In this document: positions 8,254 to 16,917 of the stretch, in pieces | How positions within the stretch are numbered: position 1 is the first letter of the stretch | How the letters are laid out: the number at the start of each line of letters is the position of its first letter | From: Blastocatellia bacterium | Lineage (GTDB): Bacteria; Acidobacteriota; Blastocatellia; Chloracidobacteriales; JADJPF01 | NCBI GenBank assembly: GCA_025057015.1 | Contig: JANWYG010000019.1 | Span: 1-64,000 of the forward strand | Direction of reading: 5' to 3' | DNA: 64,000 nucleotides | Program-made: the position numbers and the translations under genes | Notes under the pieces: generated by a model | Told to the model about the DNA's origin: nothing | The model's input: only the letters and a program-made list of their open reading frames with translations | Databases searched by the model: none

Positions 8254-10530
8254 TCTGCTTCAGACAGGGAAGTTAAAAAGAGTGCGGAGCCTAAAAAGGC
8301 TAATCTGGCAGGGGCAAATCTTCAGCGTGTAAACCTCAGCAGAGCTAAACTCAACGGCGCCAGTTTCGTGGGAGCTAATCTGTCTGGTGCTACTCTTATA
8401 AACACTGAATTTCGCAATGCTAATCTTCAGCGCACTGACCTTTCCGGCGCAAATCTAACCGGCAGTGATCTGTCTGGCGCTCAGATGAAACAAGTTAACC
8501 TTACAGGTGCAAAACTGTGTAACGCCAACCTGTCTAGGGCAATTCTTGCGAATGCACGGCTTTCTACTGCTGACCTAAGTGGCGCTGAACTTAGCGAAGC
8601 AGATCTTAGCGAAGCCGATCTAACTGATGCTAACCTTCAACAAGCCAACCTTCGATCCTGTTCTCTAAGGTCGGCGAAGATGGCTGGAGTAGACCTCGTA
8701 GGAGCGGAACTCAGCGATGCTGACCTAAGTTCCGCAGATGCCTCAGAGGCCTCTTTTTCTAGAGCTCGCCTTTTAGGTGCAAAACTTCATGAAGCCTCTC
8801 TTGAGTGTGCAAAGCTAACGGCTGCAGATCTCAGCAAGAGCGATCTCAGCAAGGCAAAGCTTGCACAAGCAGACTTCAGAGGAAGTGCTTTAGTGGATGC
8901 AGTGCTAGCTGAGGCGGACCTCAACCGTGCAGTGCTAGTCGAGGCTGACCTTAGGGGGGCAGACTTGACTGAAGCCGACTTGACTGAAGCAAAGCTTACG
9001 GCCGCCAAGCTCGATGCTGCCAAGGTAGAACTAGCAAGACTTACGGCTGCTGACCTTTCACAAGCTTCATGTAGAGCAATGCGCTTTGCACAGACAGATG
9101 CTACGGGCGCTGTCTTCACCGAAGCGGACTTGAGCGAGGCAGACTTTCAGGGAGCTGAGTTACCGTCGGCTAACTTGCAGATGGCAAGAGGTGAGAAGGT
9201 AAATTTTTCCAAGGCTAATTTGTCAAAAGCACAGCTTGAACTCGTCGAACTGAAGGCTGCAAACTTCGTTTCTGCAAAGCTCGACCATGCAAATCTCAAC
9301 GACTCTGTATTGGAGGCATCTGATTTCTCTGAAGCCTCTTTCAAGCAGGCCTCTGCTGTGAATGCTAAACTTAGCAAAGCTGTCTTCACGGCTGCTGACT
9401 TGAGCCAAGCTAACCTGTCTGGCGCTGACCTTACAGGAGCAAATTTAGCTCGTGCTAACCTCAATTACGCAAACTTTACCGATAGCGTACTGATCGGTGC
9501 TGATTTGAGTGAGGCGTTGTTGCAAGAAGCTAACTTGGCGGGTGCGGATCTTTCTCAAGCCAATCTTGTCGGTGCAGACCTTTCTGGCGCAGACCTTGCC
9601 AGCCTGTTTATGGCCCTAGCTGGTACGACGCCTGTCGAAGAGCCCATCGAAGAAGAAGCATCACAAGCTGCTGCAATGTCTGAACAGCAGCCGGCAGCTG
9701 ATGCTGTCAAAGAGCTTGCTGCGCAGCCATCTGTTGTCGAGCAAGGTACTGAGCAGGTGCAGGAAACAGAAACTCCATCGCAGGTAGTTGAAGAAGAGGC
9801 GAAAACAGAAGTTTGGGAGCAAACCGAAGCGAGTGCTACCGGGCCGGCAGAAGCTGCTATCTCACAGCAAGACGGATTAACTGAAAGTTCAGCAAGTGCG
9901 AGCTCTGAAGTGGCCGTAGAGTCAACGAAAGTCGAGGATCTGGGCAGTTTAGAAGTTGGCGCGCAACAGCTGGAGGAGGCTCTAGCTTCTGATGATGCGA
10001 AAACTTTGGAAGAGATAGTTGAACGACCTATAGAAGACGTCGGAGGAGCTGCCGAATTTCCGCCATCAGAAGCTGAGCCCGTGCCGGTGGTATCTGAGCC
10101 TGTTCCAGCCAGTGTGGAACAAGTTAGTATGGAAGAGGTAATGCGACTTGATACTGAGTTGCAGGTACCGTCTGAGCCTGAAGAAAAGGCTGCGCCAGTT
10201 AAGAAGGCTGAGCCTAGCCTTGCCGATCTGATTAAGCCGCACCGCGCTACTCAAACTGGCCAAAAGTCTATCAAGTTGCCGCCGGAAACTGAAGATCGCA
10301 AACGAGCTCGTCATACGGCGCGTAGCATAGTCTTGCAGCTTTTTTCCGCAAATAAGAAGCTCGTGCAAGAATCCCTCAGAAAAGGGAACTTTTATGATGC
10401 CTTGAGGGAGCAGCTGATAGTAGCAAGGCATGAATATGACAAGCAAGTGCCGAAGAATATCCGCGACGAGTTTGACTACTTTCAGCTCGAACTCGACGTG
10501 CGCATTCAGGCAATGAAGAAAGATCTGTAA
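8251..10530 (+). CDS. Giant pentapeptide-repeat protein with acidic linker and conserved C-terminal helical module
   Basis: A 759-residue protein. Residues about 18-450 are an almost uninterrupted run of roughly 85 A(D/N)LXX pentapeptides. These are predicted to fold as a right-handed quadrilateral beta-helix of about 21 coils, far longer than DNA-mimic proteins such as MfpA/Qnr (about 40 repeats). Residues about 450-670 are a low-complexity Glu/Ala/Ser/Val-rich linker, probably disordered. Residues about 675-759 form a basic, helical module (RARHTARSIVLQLF ... DALREQLIVARHEYD ... VP ... DYFQLEL). I recall similar segments at the C-termini of other acidobacterial and deltaproteobacterial regulators. 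There is no signal peptide, so it is cytoplasmic. The stop overlaps the next ATG (TAATG), coupling it to an M48 protease. Function unknown. Confidence 0.88.
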   Translation: MSASDREVKKSAEPKKANLAGANLQRVNLSRAKLNGASFVGANLSGATLINTEFRNANLQRTDLSGANLTGSDLSGAQMKQVNLTGAKLCNANLSRAILANARLSTADLSGAELSEADLSEADLTDANLQQANLRSCSLRSAKMAGVDLVGAELSDADLSSADASEASFSRARLLGAKLHEASLECAKLTAADLSKSDLSKAKLAQADFRGSALVDAVLAEADLNRAVLVEADLRGADLTEADLTEAKLTAAKLDAAKVELARLTAADLSQASCRAMRFAQTDATGAVFTEADLSEADFQGAELPSANLQMARGEKVNFSKANLSKAQLELVELKAANFVSAKLDHANLNDSVLEASDFSEASFKQASAVNAKLSKAVFTAADLSQANLSGADLTGANLARANLNYANFTDSVLIGADLSEALLQEANLAGADLSQANLVGADLSGADLASLFMALAGTTPVEEPIEEEASQAAAMSEQQPAADAVKELAAQPSVVEQGTEQVQETETPSQVVEEEAKTEVWEQTEASATGPAEAAISQQDGLTESSASASSEVAVESTKVEDLGSLEVGAQQLEEALASDDAKTLEEIVERPIEDVGGAAEFPPSEAEPVPVVSEPVPASVEQVSMEEVMRLDTELQVPSEPEEKAAPVKKAEPSLADLIKPHRATQTGQKSIKLPPETEDRKRARHTARSIVLQLFSANKKLVQESLRKGNFYDALREQLIVARHEYDKQVPKNIRDEFDYFQLELDVRIQAMKKDL

Positions 10531-11597
10531 TGAGTAAACGCAGACGGTTTCCAAAAATATCTCCGCTAGCGTTTCAACATCCCCTGGATGCTAAAGCGCT
10601 CGAGGCCGTAAAGAAGGCAAAAGGTGTGGACTATCTTGTGCGCAAAATTAACGAGTACGGCTACGAGCGCTACCTTTATATTAACAACATCGCTGACAAC
10701 GTGCGTGTAGGTCCTCGTCAGTGCCCTCAACTTTACAATATGCTCGTAGAGGCTTGTGAGATATTAGACGTAGAGATACCGCAGCTTTATATTACCCAAG
10801 ATCCTATGGTCAATGCGTTTACCTTTGGCTCTGAGAGCCCTTTCATAATCATTAACTCTGGTATGATAGACCTGATGAGCGATGATGAACTGTTGGCTAT
10901 CATAGCACACGAAGTAGGGCATATAAAGTGCGGACATGTGTTGTACAAGATGGTAGCGAGTTTCCTTCGCGTTGCGGCTGAAGTTATAGCGGACGTGACG
11001 CTAGGCATAGGCAAGTTGATAGCTGGGCCGCTGCTTGTGGCTTTCTACGAATGGGACCGTAAGTCTGAACTGACGGCAGATCGCGCTGGTTTACTAGTCG
11101 TACAAGATAAAAATGTGAGCATAAACGCGCTTATGAAGCTCGCTGGGGGCTCGACAAAAGTCTATGAACAGTTCAATCGCGAGGAGTTCTTACGTCAAGC
11201 TGAAGACTACGTCGAACTCGACCACAGCATGCTAAATCAGTTCTATAAACTTATACAAGTGCTGTTTCGTTCGCATCCATTTCCAGCTTTGCGAGCTCGT
11301 GAGATAAATACTTGGGCAGACTCTATGGAGTATAAGAACATCTGTAACGGAATTTATCCGCGTGTGGACGTAGACTTTAGTTGGTCGCCTTCATACTCTA
11401 GTACTACTTGCCCACATTGTAATGTTCATGTTGAGCCCAACGCTAATTTCTGCCAAGCTTGTGGAGCTGCTCTTCATAGTGCTATAGCCGTAATAGAAAA
11501 GCGATCCAAGCGTAGATGTAGCACTTGCGAGACTCCGCTGAGGCCTTCTGACGATTTTTGTCCAAACTGCGGTATGAATACTCGTTTCGATTGGTGA
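10530..11597 (+). CDS. M48-family zinc metallopeptidase with C-terminal double zinc ribbon
   Basis: A 355-residue protein with an M48 (HtpX/Ste24-like) peptidase domain. The active-site motif HEVGH is at about residue 127, and the third zinc ligand is in SELTADRAG about 50 residues later. A hydrophobic stretch between them (about 135-170) may associate with membrane. The C-terminal 60 residues carry two zinc ribbons, CPHC...CQAC and CSTC...CPNC, a frequent add-on for partner or nucleic-acid binding. It has no signal peptide. The start overlaps the stop of the pentapeptide-repeat gene by one base, so the two are translationally coupled and may act on the same process, perhaps quality control of a scaffolded assembly (inference). 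Confidence 0.88.
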   Translation: MSKRRRFPKISPLAFQHPLDAKALEAVKKAKGVDYLVRKINEYGYERYLYINNIADNVRVGPRQCPQLYNMLVEACEILDVEIPQLYITQDPMVNAFTFGSESPFIIINSGMIDLMSDDELLAIIAHEVGHIKCGHVLYKMVASFLRVAAEVIADVTLGIGKLIAGPLLVAFYEWDRKSELTADRAGLLVVQDKNVSINALMKLAGGSTKVYEQFNREEFLRQAEDYVELDHSMLNQFYKLIQVLFRSHPFPALRAREINTWADSMEYKNICNGIYPRVDVDFSWSPSYSSTTCPHCNVHVEPNANFCQACGAALHSAIAVIEKRSKRRCSTCETPLRPSDDFCPNCGMNTRFDW

Positions 11598-11598
11598 G

Positions 11599-12837
11599 CT
11601 AGCAGAGCTTACGGCGTAGCCAATCAAGTGCTGCCGTGGAGGAGTGCCACCTTATTTGCTCCCGTTCACCCTGTAGCCGCAACTCTTTGTGCGAAACTTC
11701 TGAGGCAGTGGCCAGGCCTATATAGACCAGACCTATAGGTTTACCCGAAGGGTCGCTTTCCGGACCAGCTATTCCTGTAATGCTTATGCCAATGTCGGAG
11801 TTAGCAAGCCGCCTTATTCCTGTGGCCATAGCTTCGGCGACTTCGGCACTCGCTGCACCCAGACTTTCTATCAACTCCAAAGGTACGCCAAGAAGAGTTA
11901 GCTTAGAGTGGTTGCTATAGCTGACCACACCCTGCAAAAAATATGCTGAGCTACCAGCTACCGAGGTAATGCGTTCTGCTAGCAATCCCCCTGTACAGCT
12001 TTCTGCCGTGGCGAGGGTAAGATTCTTAAGCTTAAGCAGCTTCCCAGTTACTTCTTCGAGTGTTTCGCCTTGAGATGAAAAGACATACAACCCGAGGCGA
12101 GCTTCGAGCTTTTTCGACAACTCGTCAAGCAACTCATCAGCTTCAGACTCGTTAGCTGCCTTGGCTGTCAGATGTATCTGTAGCTCTCTATTGGTAAACA
12201 ATATGGTAGTAGATGGGTTGGTGTACTTCGAGTAAATGGGGGCTATCGATTCATCAAGGCCAGACTCCGTAAGCCCAGTTACTTTAAGCACCCTGCGCTT
12301 AACACACATTCCTTGCGATAGGTCTTTAAGCAGCGGGAGTACTTCCTGCTCAAACATAGGCTTCATCTCTCGTGGTGGGCCAGGCAGAATAATTATTCTT
12401 TTTTCTGCTTCTGTTATATACATCCCTGGTGCCGTGCCTTTAGAGTTGGCCAGTATCTTGGCATCTTTGATGATCAGTGCCTGCCGTTGATTATTTTCTG
12501 GCATACTGAGACCGCGGGCTTCGAACTTTGCTCTTATGTGTTCTAGGATTTGTGTGTCAAGTATTAGCGGCCGTCCGAGCACTTTAGCAAAAACCATGCG
12601 TGTAAGATCGTCCTCAGTAGGGCCTAAGCCACCGGTCGAGATTATTACCTGCGAACGCTCTAGGGCTTTTCTGATACTCTGTTCTATAAGGGCTTCATCG
12701 TCGCCTACTATCGTCTTGATCTGGACTTCTATACCGATTCTATTTAACTGTTCAGTGAGCCATAAAGAGTTTGTGTCTATATTCGAAGGCGTGAGAAGCT
12801 CCGATCCGATGGCTATGATTTCTGCCTTGATTGCCAT
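11599..12837 (-). CDS. cinA: CinA-like nicotinamide-nucleotide amidase/pyrophosphatase
   Basis: A 412-residue two-domain protein of pyridine-nucleotide salvage. The N-terminal MoCF-biosynthesis-like (COG1058) domain (residues 1-170, IAIGSELL and STGGLGPTEDDLT) hydrolyses ADP-ribose or oxidised NAD. The C-terminal CinA domain (about 250-412, TAESCTGGLLAERIT ... GVVSYSN ... SITGIAGP) is the NMN deamidase. The length equals the classical full-length CinA. The start has a GAGGTT Shine-Dalgarno and overlaps the upstream gene by 25 bp. No recA lies nearby. Confidence 0.95.
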   Translation of the reverse strand: MAIKAEIIAIGSELLTPSNIDTNSLWLTEQLNRIGIEVQIKTIVGDDEALIEQSIRKALERSQVIISTGGLGPTEDDLTRMVFAKVLGRPLILDTQILEHIRAKFEARGLSMPENNQRQALIIKDAKILANSKGTAPGMYITEAEKRIIILPGPPREMKPMFEQEVLPLLKDLSQGMCVKRRVLKVTGLTESGLDESIAPIYSKYTNPSTTILFTNRELQIHLTAKAANESEADELLDELSKKLEARLGLYVFSSQGETLEEVTGKLLKLKNLTLATAESCTGGLLAERITSVAGSSAYFLQGVVSYSNHSKLTLLGVPLELIESLGAASAEVAEAMATGIRRLANSDIGISITGIAGPESDPSGKPIGLVYIGLATASEVSHKELRLQGEREQIRWHSSTAALDWLRRKLC

Positions 12838-14462
12838 GTTTCAACCTCTTCGTCTAAAGGTAATATTAGCTCAGCCAGCAGTGGGATTGGACCAAGCGGT
12901 GAGCGGGATTCTATCACAAGGCCGTTCTCTGTCAAGCTGCCACCAGTAGCACGTTGTCTAAGGTTTGATTTTACTTTTAGAAGATGGTCTTTCGAGCCAT
13001 CCGTAGTACGCAGTAGGTGCGACAGGCGCAGGAAGAAATCAGCTAGCGCTTTGTCGCAAGGCTCAACAACAGTAATCGACCCTTTTGCTGTTTGTAATTT
13101 AGATGGTTCTTTGTAGGCTTCTATAACTTGTGCCAAATCTTCTTTATGACCAACTAAAAGGTACTCATCTAGGAAGGTAGCTGCACGAGACTGGTTACCT
13201 ATAACTACTTCATTACCTGCTATCTGCTCGCTTCTTATTACAGCTTTAGTGTCATCACTTTGCAGATAAGCCCTGGATACGTTCAGCACAAACAGCTTAT
13301 CCTTGACTTTAGCGAACTTGACTGTTCTATCGGGAGCGAGGCGTACTATGCCTATTTCGTTTCCTAACAACTGGCTTGTAGAGTCGTCAATACCAAAGCG
13401 CTGCTCGAGCTCTATAACGAAGTTATTTAGAGTAAACGCAGCTGCTGCTGGCAGACTTATCGAGGCAACTTCTACTAGTTTGTGAAGATAGGCTATGGGT
13501 TGGGCACTATTTAGAAGCCAGACTTCATACTTGTTTCCTACTCTCAGCATCCTAGAGTCGGTCAAGGTTGCCTGCTGAAAAGAAGATAGTTTACTTGTCA
13601 ATTCGGGATGCAGTAACAGCTCGAAGCGTTCTTCGGCACCAAGTGTATCAAAGTTCAATTCGTAAGTTAGTCCCAATACGGCGCTTTCGTTTATTCTCTG
13701 TCCATTAGGCACCGATGTGGCTAAGCTGAGGAACTTTCCTATGCCGTTTGGTGTGATGTAAGCAAAGATAGAAGCTTTCTTTCGTAGCTTCGCGAACTGT
13801 TGATTTTTAGCCAGGGTATTTCCTTGTGCTATAGCAGTAATACAGCGTTCTATACTACTGTCGTTGTTCGAGATAAGTATTAAGTTACCGTAAGCAGCGG
13901 CTAAGAGCTGTTTGTTGGAAGCATTTACCGGAGCGTAGCGGTAGACTTCACGATTAGCTATGCTGAAGGAGTTTTGTGATAGCTGCTTGCCATAAATGCG
14001 TTTTGCAAGCAGCTGTGATTTAGACTTGACCAGCTCGGAAACAGCTTCTGGTTTGGCATTTGTCTTTATCAGTACTGTCAAGGCAGGGACGATTTCGACT
14101 TCACTGTTAGCAGGAGATCCTTCAATACTTAGACCGTCGATTACTGCTGCGAATTCTGCTGTAAGCAAGCCAGGTAGCTTGTCTTCGCCCAGGCCTGTAA
14201 CTGCTAAAAAAGAAGCTAGCTCGTCGATTGACTGTAGCTCTCGCGGGATACCAAACTGTGGAGCAAGCTCTTGCCACGCAGAGGTTTCCGTTATAGCCCC
14301 TATTAGGTCGGATATGCGATTTAATTCTATGTATGCCAAACAATCTGCCGGAGCATATTCAGATAGATTGTTCGGCTGGGTCAACTTATAGTAGCGTTTG
14401 AGTAAGTAGTAACTGCTTGACAGCACGAAGACAGCTACTATAAGCAGCAAATATCGCTTCAC
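12813..14462 (-). CDS. Membrane-anchored DUF3352-like protein of unknown function
   Basis: A 549-residue protein if translation begins at the GTG at 14462, which has AAGGAAG six to seven bases upstream. The frame stays open to 14531, but the additional 23 residues lack a site. The N-terminus is a single signal-anchor (KRYLLLIVAVFVLSSSYYLL), followed by a large extracytoplasmic region beginning SEYAPADCLAYIELNRI. That opening and the repeating alpha/beta pattern recall DUF3352-type proteins common in Acidobacteria and cyanobacteria. No catalytic motif is seen. It overlaps cinA by 25 bp and is transcribed with it. The domain label is from memory of the family pattern and is tentative. Confidence 0.7.
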   Translation of the reverse strand: MKRYLLLIVAVFVLSSSYYLLKRYYKLTQPNNLSEYAPADCLAYIELNRISDLIGAITETSAWQELAPQFGIPRELQSIDELASFLAVTGLGEDKLPGLLTAEFAAVIDGLSIEGSPANSEVEIVPALTVLIKTNAKPEAVSELVKSKSQLLAKRIYGKQLSQNSFSIANREVYRYAPVNASNKQLLAAAYGNLILISNNDSSIERCITAIAQGNTLAKNQQFAKLRKKASIFAYITPNGIGKFLSLATSVPNGQRINESAVLGLTYELNFDTLGAEERFELLLHPELTSKLSSFQQATLTDSRMLRVGNKYEVWLLNSAQPIAYLHKLVEVASISLPAAAAFTLNNFVIELEQRFGIDDSTSQLLGNEIGIVRLAPDRTVKFAKVKDKLFVLNVSRAYLQSDDTKAVIRSEQIAGNEVVIGNQSRAATFLDEYLLVGHKEDLAQVIEAYKEPSKLQTAKGSITVVEPCDKALADFFLRLSHLLRTTDGSKDHLLKVKSNLRQRATGGSLTENGLVIESRSPLGPIPLLAELILPLDEEVETWQSRQKS

Positions 14463-14570
14463 CGTTGCTTCCTTAGTGGTGAGATGGTTAGATATTAAGC
14501 CGCCAGGTAAGCTGGTGCAAGTGCCTAGCATTGGCTCTTTCTGGGCAGCAGATTATTGTTCGATGTTGTG

Positions 14571-15731
14571 ATGAAAGTAACCTTTTTACATATAACTGGT
14601 AAGAAGCAAGGAGCACGCGAAATTTTTGGAAGTTTTCCTATAAAGGTAGGCCGTAGCTCATCGAGTGACCTCATTTTACATAACGAGGATACGAGGGCAT
14701 CGTCCAGGCATGCTGAAGTCCACTGTGAAGGTAATGTGTTTGTGTTAAAGGATATAGGCAGTGCAAATGGTACTTTTGTGAATGGTGAGCTTGTAAGAAC
14801 TTCTGTTATAAAAAGAGGTGACGTGATTCAGTTCGGCATAGACGGTCCTAAAGTGCTATTTGAAGGAATTGATGACCGAGTAGGATATGGTAAAGATACT
14901 GTTCAATTGATGGTTGACAAAGCGCTTGAGCAGTCTTCTAGGAAATGGAAGCTGTATATCTTTGCTCTGTTGTTAGGGATGGTGTTTACTATCTATATGC
15001 TCTTAAAGGATCGGCGGCTAGAAAATGATATGGTAAAGGGTATGTCGTTTTCGGAGATAGCCGAACGCAATAAGAACTCTGTAGTGCTTGTTTATAATAG
15101 GTTTCGGATATATGATGGCAAAGGCAAGCTGCTAGGCGAGCAGGTTTCTAATGGATCAGGATTTGTGATTTCAGAAAAAGGTGAGATCTTAACAAATAGG
15201 CATGTAGTCGTGCCTTGGCTGTATGCTGAGATTTTCCAAGGTACTAGACCGCTGGCAAGTGCGGTTACTGGCAAGCCAGTTTGCCTAGGAGTCTTCTTTG
15301 TGGGTGATCTAGTTGATGAATCTAGAATACACAAGGTAGTGGACTATGAGCTGTCTGATGTCGCTGATATTGCTAAGTTAAGAGTAGTAACTGATCGCAG
15401 GCTGACGCCGGTATCTGAAATGAACGAGAAGATAGAAGAGCTGCATCAAGGTGATGAGATAGCTGTCATAGGATTTCCGCTTGGTACAGAGTTGAACAAG
15501 CTTGTAGGTGACAAGTATGCTAAAAGTTCTCTCACGCGTGGGGTAATAAGTAAGATATCATCTGGTAATCAAAAGCAGATACAGTTGGATGTGGCGGCAT
15601 ACGAGGGCAGCAGCGGAGCTCCGGTTTTCAATGACAGAGGGCAAGTAATAGGTGTGCTCACGTCAGGAGCTAATGATACTTTAAACTTTGCTATTCCGAT
15701 TAGATATGCCAAGTTTTGGAAAAAGTCATGA
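14571..15731 (+). CDS. FHA-domain, transmembrane trypsin-like serine protease
   Basis: A 386-residue protein with an N-terminal cytoplasmic FHA domain (about 1-100; VGRSSSSDLIL, SRHAEV, NGTFVNG), which binds phosphothreonine. One transmembrane helix follows (about residues 125-145, LYIFALLLGMVFTIYMLL). The rest is an extracytoplasmic S1C/trypsin-like domain with histidine in TNRHVV, aspartate in SDVADIAKL and nucleophile serine in EGSSGAPVF. The layout suggests a protease gated from inside the cell by Ser/Thr kinase signalling (inference). ATG 14571 is taken because upstream GTG/TTG codons at 14568 and 14556 lack a good site. The stop overlaps the thpR ATG by 4 bp. Confidence 0.85.
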   Translation: MKVTFLHITGKKQGAREIFGSFPIKVGRSSSSDLILHNEDTRASSRHAEVHCEGNVFVLKDIGSANGTFVNGELVRTSVIKRGDVIQFGIDGPKVLFEGIDDRVGYGKDTVQLMVDKALEQSSRKWKLYIFALLLGMVFTIYMLLKDRRLENDMVKGMSFSEIAERNKNSVVLVYNRFRIYDGKGKLLGEQVSNGSGFVISEKGEILTNRHVVVPWLYAEIFQGTRPLASAVTGKPVCLGVFFVGDLVDESRIHKVVDYELSDVADIAKLRVVTDRRLTPVSEMNEKIEELHQGDEIAVIGFPLGTELNKLVGDKYAKSSLTRGVISKISSGNQKQIQLDVAAYEGSSGAPVFNDRGQVIGVLTSGANDTLNFAIPIRYAKFWKKS

Positions 15732-16273
15732 GGGCTTTTGTTGCTATAGATCTGCCAGATGAGCTTAAACAGCGGCTGAGTGGCTTACGTCAGCTGCTTG
15801 ATCGCGGTGAGCCTTTGGCATGGATAAAGCCTACCGGCTTCCATTTGACGTTGCATTTCTTAGGTGAGATAGAAAAGACCGACATTGAAAGGGTGAGCAA
15901 CTGTATGCGTGTAGCGGCTGCTGGCTTAGGGAGCTTCGAGCTAGTTATGGCTGGTCTAAACGCATTTCCCAATCTACGAGCCCCTAAAGTAGTATGGGCA
16001 GGGGTACAAGACCCTACTGGTAAGCTTGACAAACTGCAAAAGAAGCTTCAAGGAGAACTTGAGTCTAAAGGTTTTCGGCGAGAGAATAACTTCGTACCAC
16101 ATGTGACGATAGCAAGAGTCAAAGGCTCGCCAGTAAGGGCTACAGTTAAGGCTATTAAAAGCACCAAATTAGAAGAGTCGGTTTTTTGGGTAAACGAGAT
16201 AGTGCTTATGCAGAGCAAGCTTGAGCCAGGCGGATCTGTTTACAGTAGGTTGGTACCGGTTAACCTTTCCTAG
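15728..16273 (+). CDS. thpR: RNA 2',3'-cyclic phosphodiesterase (2H family)
   Basis: A 181-residue 2H phosphoesterase that opens 2',3'-cyclic phosphate RNA ends (formerly 2'-5' RNA ligase). Both catalytic HxT motifs are present: HLTLHFLG near residue 40 and HVTIAR near residue 127. The N-terminus MRAFVAIDLP is typical, so ATG 15728, which forms an ATGA overlap with the protease stop, is preferred over the in-frame codon at 15716. Confidence 0.93.
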   Translation: MRAFVAIDLPDELKQRLSGLRQLLDRGEPLAWIKPTGFHLTLHFLGEIEKTDIERVSNCMRVAAAGLGSFELVMAGLNAFPNLRAPKVVWAGVQDPTGKLDKLQKKLQGELESKGFRRENNFVPHVTIARVKGSPVRATVKAIKSTKLEESVFWVNEIVLMQSKLEPGGSVYSRLVPVNLS

Positions 16274-16299
16274 TCTTGGCAAAGTCCTACCAGATGAGC

Positions 16300-16326
16300 T
16301 TTGTATTTATCTTCTGCCGGTATAAT
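16300..16326 (+). promoter_or_regulatory. Candidate promoter of nuoI
   Basis: A perfect TATAAT (16321-16326) lies 40 bases before the nuoI ATG. The best -35 match is weak (TTTGTA, 16300-16305, 15-bp spacing). nuoI would then have its own promoter, about 90 bp after thpR. Confidence 0.4.
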
Positions 16327-16365
16327 CTTTTATCACTATAACCTTCAATGAGAGGGTAAACTGTT

Positions 16366-16881
16366 ATGTCTATAATTAGCGATGTAGTTGAGACCGTTAA
16401 GGCGATAACTACTGGACTTAAGATCACTTTTAGCTATATACCTCGCCAGAAACTGACCAACTGTTATCCCGATGAACCTGTGGAAGTATTCTCTGCTTAT
16501 CGAGGAGAGCACTACTTGAATGTGGATGAAAACGGTAAGGAGCGCTGTGTAGCATGCTTTCTGTGCTCAGCTGCATGTCCTGCTGATGCCATCTATATCG
16601 AGGCAGCAGAGGACTTAAGGCCTTATGAGGAGCGGTCTAGCGTCGAAGAGCGCTATGCGAAGGTCTACAACATAGACTATGGGAAGTGTATACTTTGCGG
16701 CTTTTGTGTAGAGGCCTGCCCAAAAGATGCGATTCGCCATGGGCATAATTTCGAGATGGCAGTAACTAACTTTTCTGATCTAATAAAGGATAAAGAGTAT
16801 CTATTGAAGAACAGAGAGCGCGAAAGCAGGCTGCCAGTAGTAATTATCGACGAAGTGAAGCGTCGCGGGCTAAGTAAGTAA
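16366..16881 (+). CDS. nuoI: NADH-quinone oxidoreductase subunit I (orphan copy)
   Basis: A 171-residue two-cluster ferredoxin subunit of respiratory complex I, which relays electrons to the N2 cluster. Both 4Cys motifs are intact: CVACFLCSAACP (about residues 62-73) and CILCGFCVEACP (about 107-118), with the usual spacing and the YNIDYGKCI link. The N-terminal amphipathic helix is also family-like. Unusually it stands alone, with no other nuo gene in the window. It ends at a strong inverted repeat. Confidence 0.93.
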   Translation: MSIISDVVETVKAITTGLKITFSYIPRQKLTNCYPDEPVEVFSAYRGEHYLNVDENGKERCVACFLCSAACPADAIYIEAAEDLRPYEERSSVEERYAKVYNIDYGKCILCGFCVEACPKDAIRHGHNFEMAVTNFSDLIKDKEYLLKNRERESRLPVVIIDEVKRRGLSK

Positions 16882-16882
16882 G

Positions 16883-16911
16883 CTCGTGTAGGCTCCTTGC
16901 GCCTACACGAG
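16883..16911. terminator. Hairpin terminator between nuoI and a converging gene
   Basis: Perfect 11-bp arms (16883-16893 and 16901-16911, CTCGTGTAGGC and its complement) enclose a 7-nt loop immediately after the nuoI stop and seven bases before the stop of the converging secreted-protein gene. No long T run follows, so it could also work as a simple mRNA 3' stabiliser. Confidence 0.65.
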
Positions 16912-16917
16912 TTGGGC

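Noticed and set aside
8251-10530. Qnr/MfpA-type quinolone resistance protein
   Set aside because: The repeat run is about twice as long and is fused to a linker and extra domain; nothing indicates gyrase mimicry.
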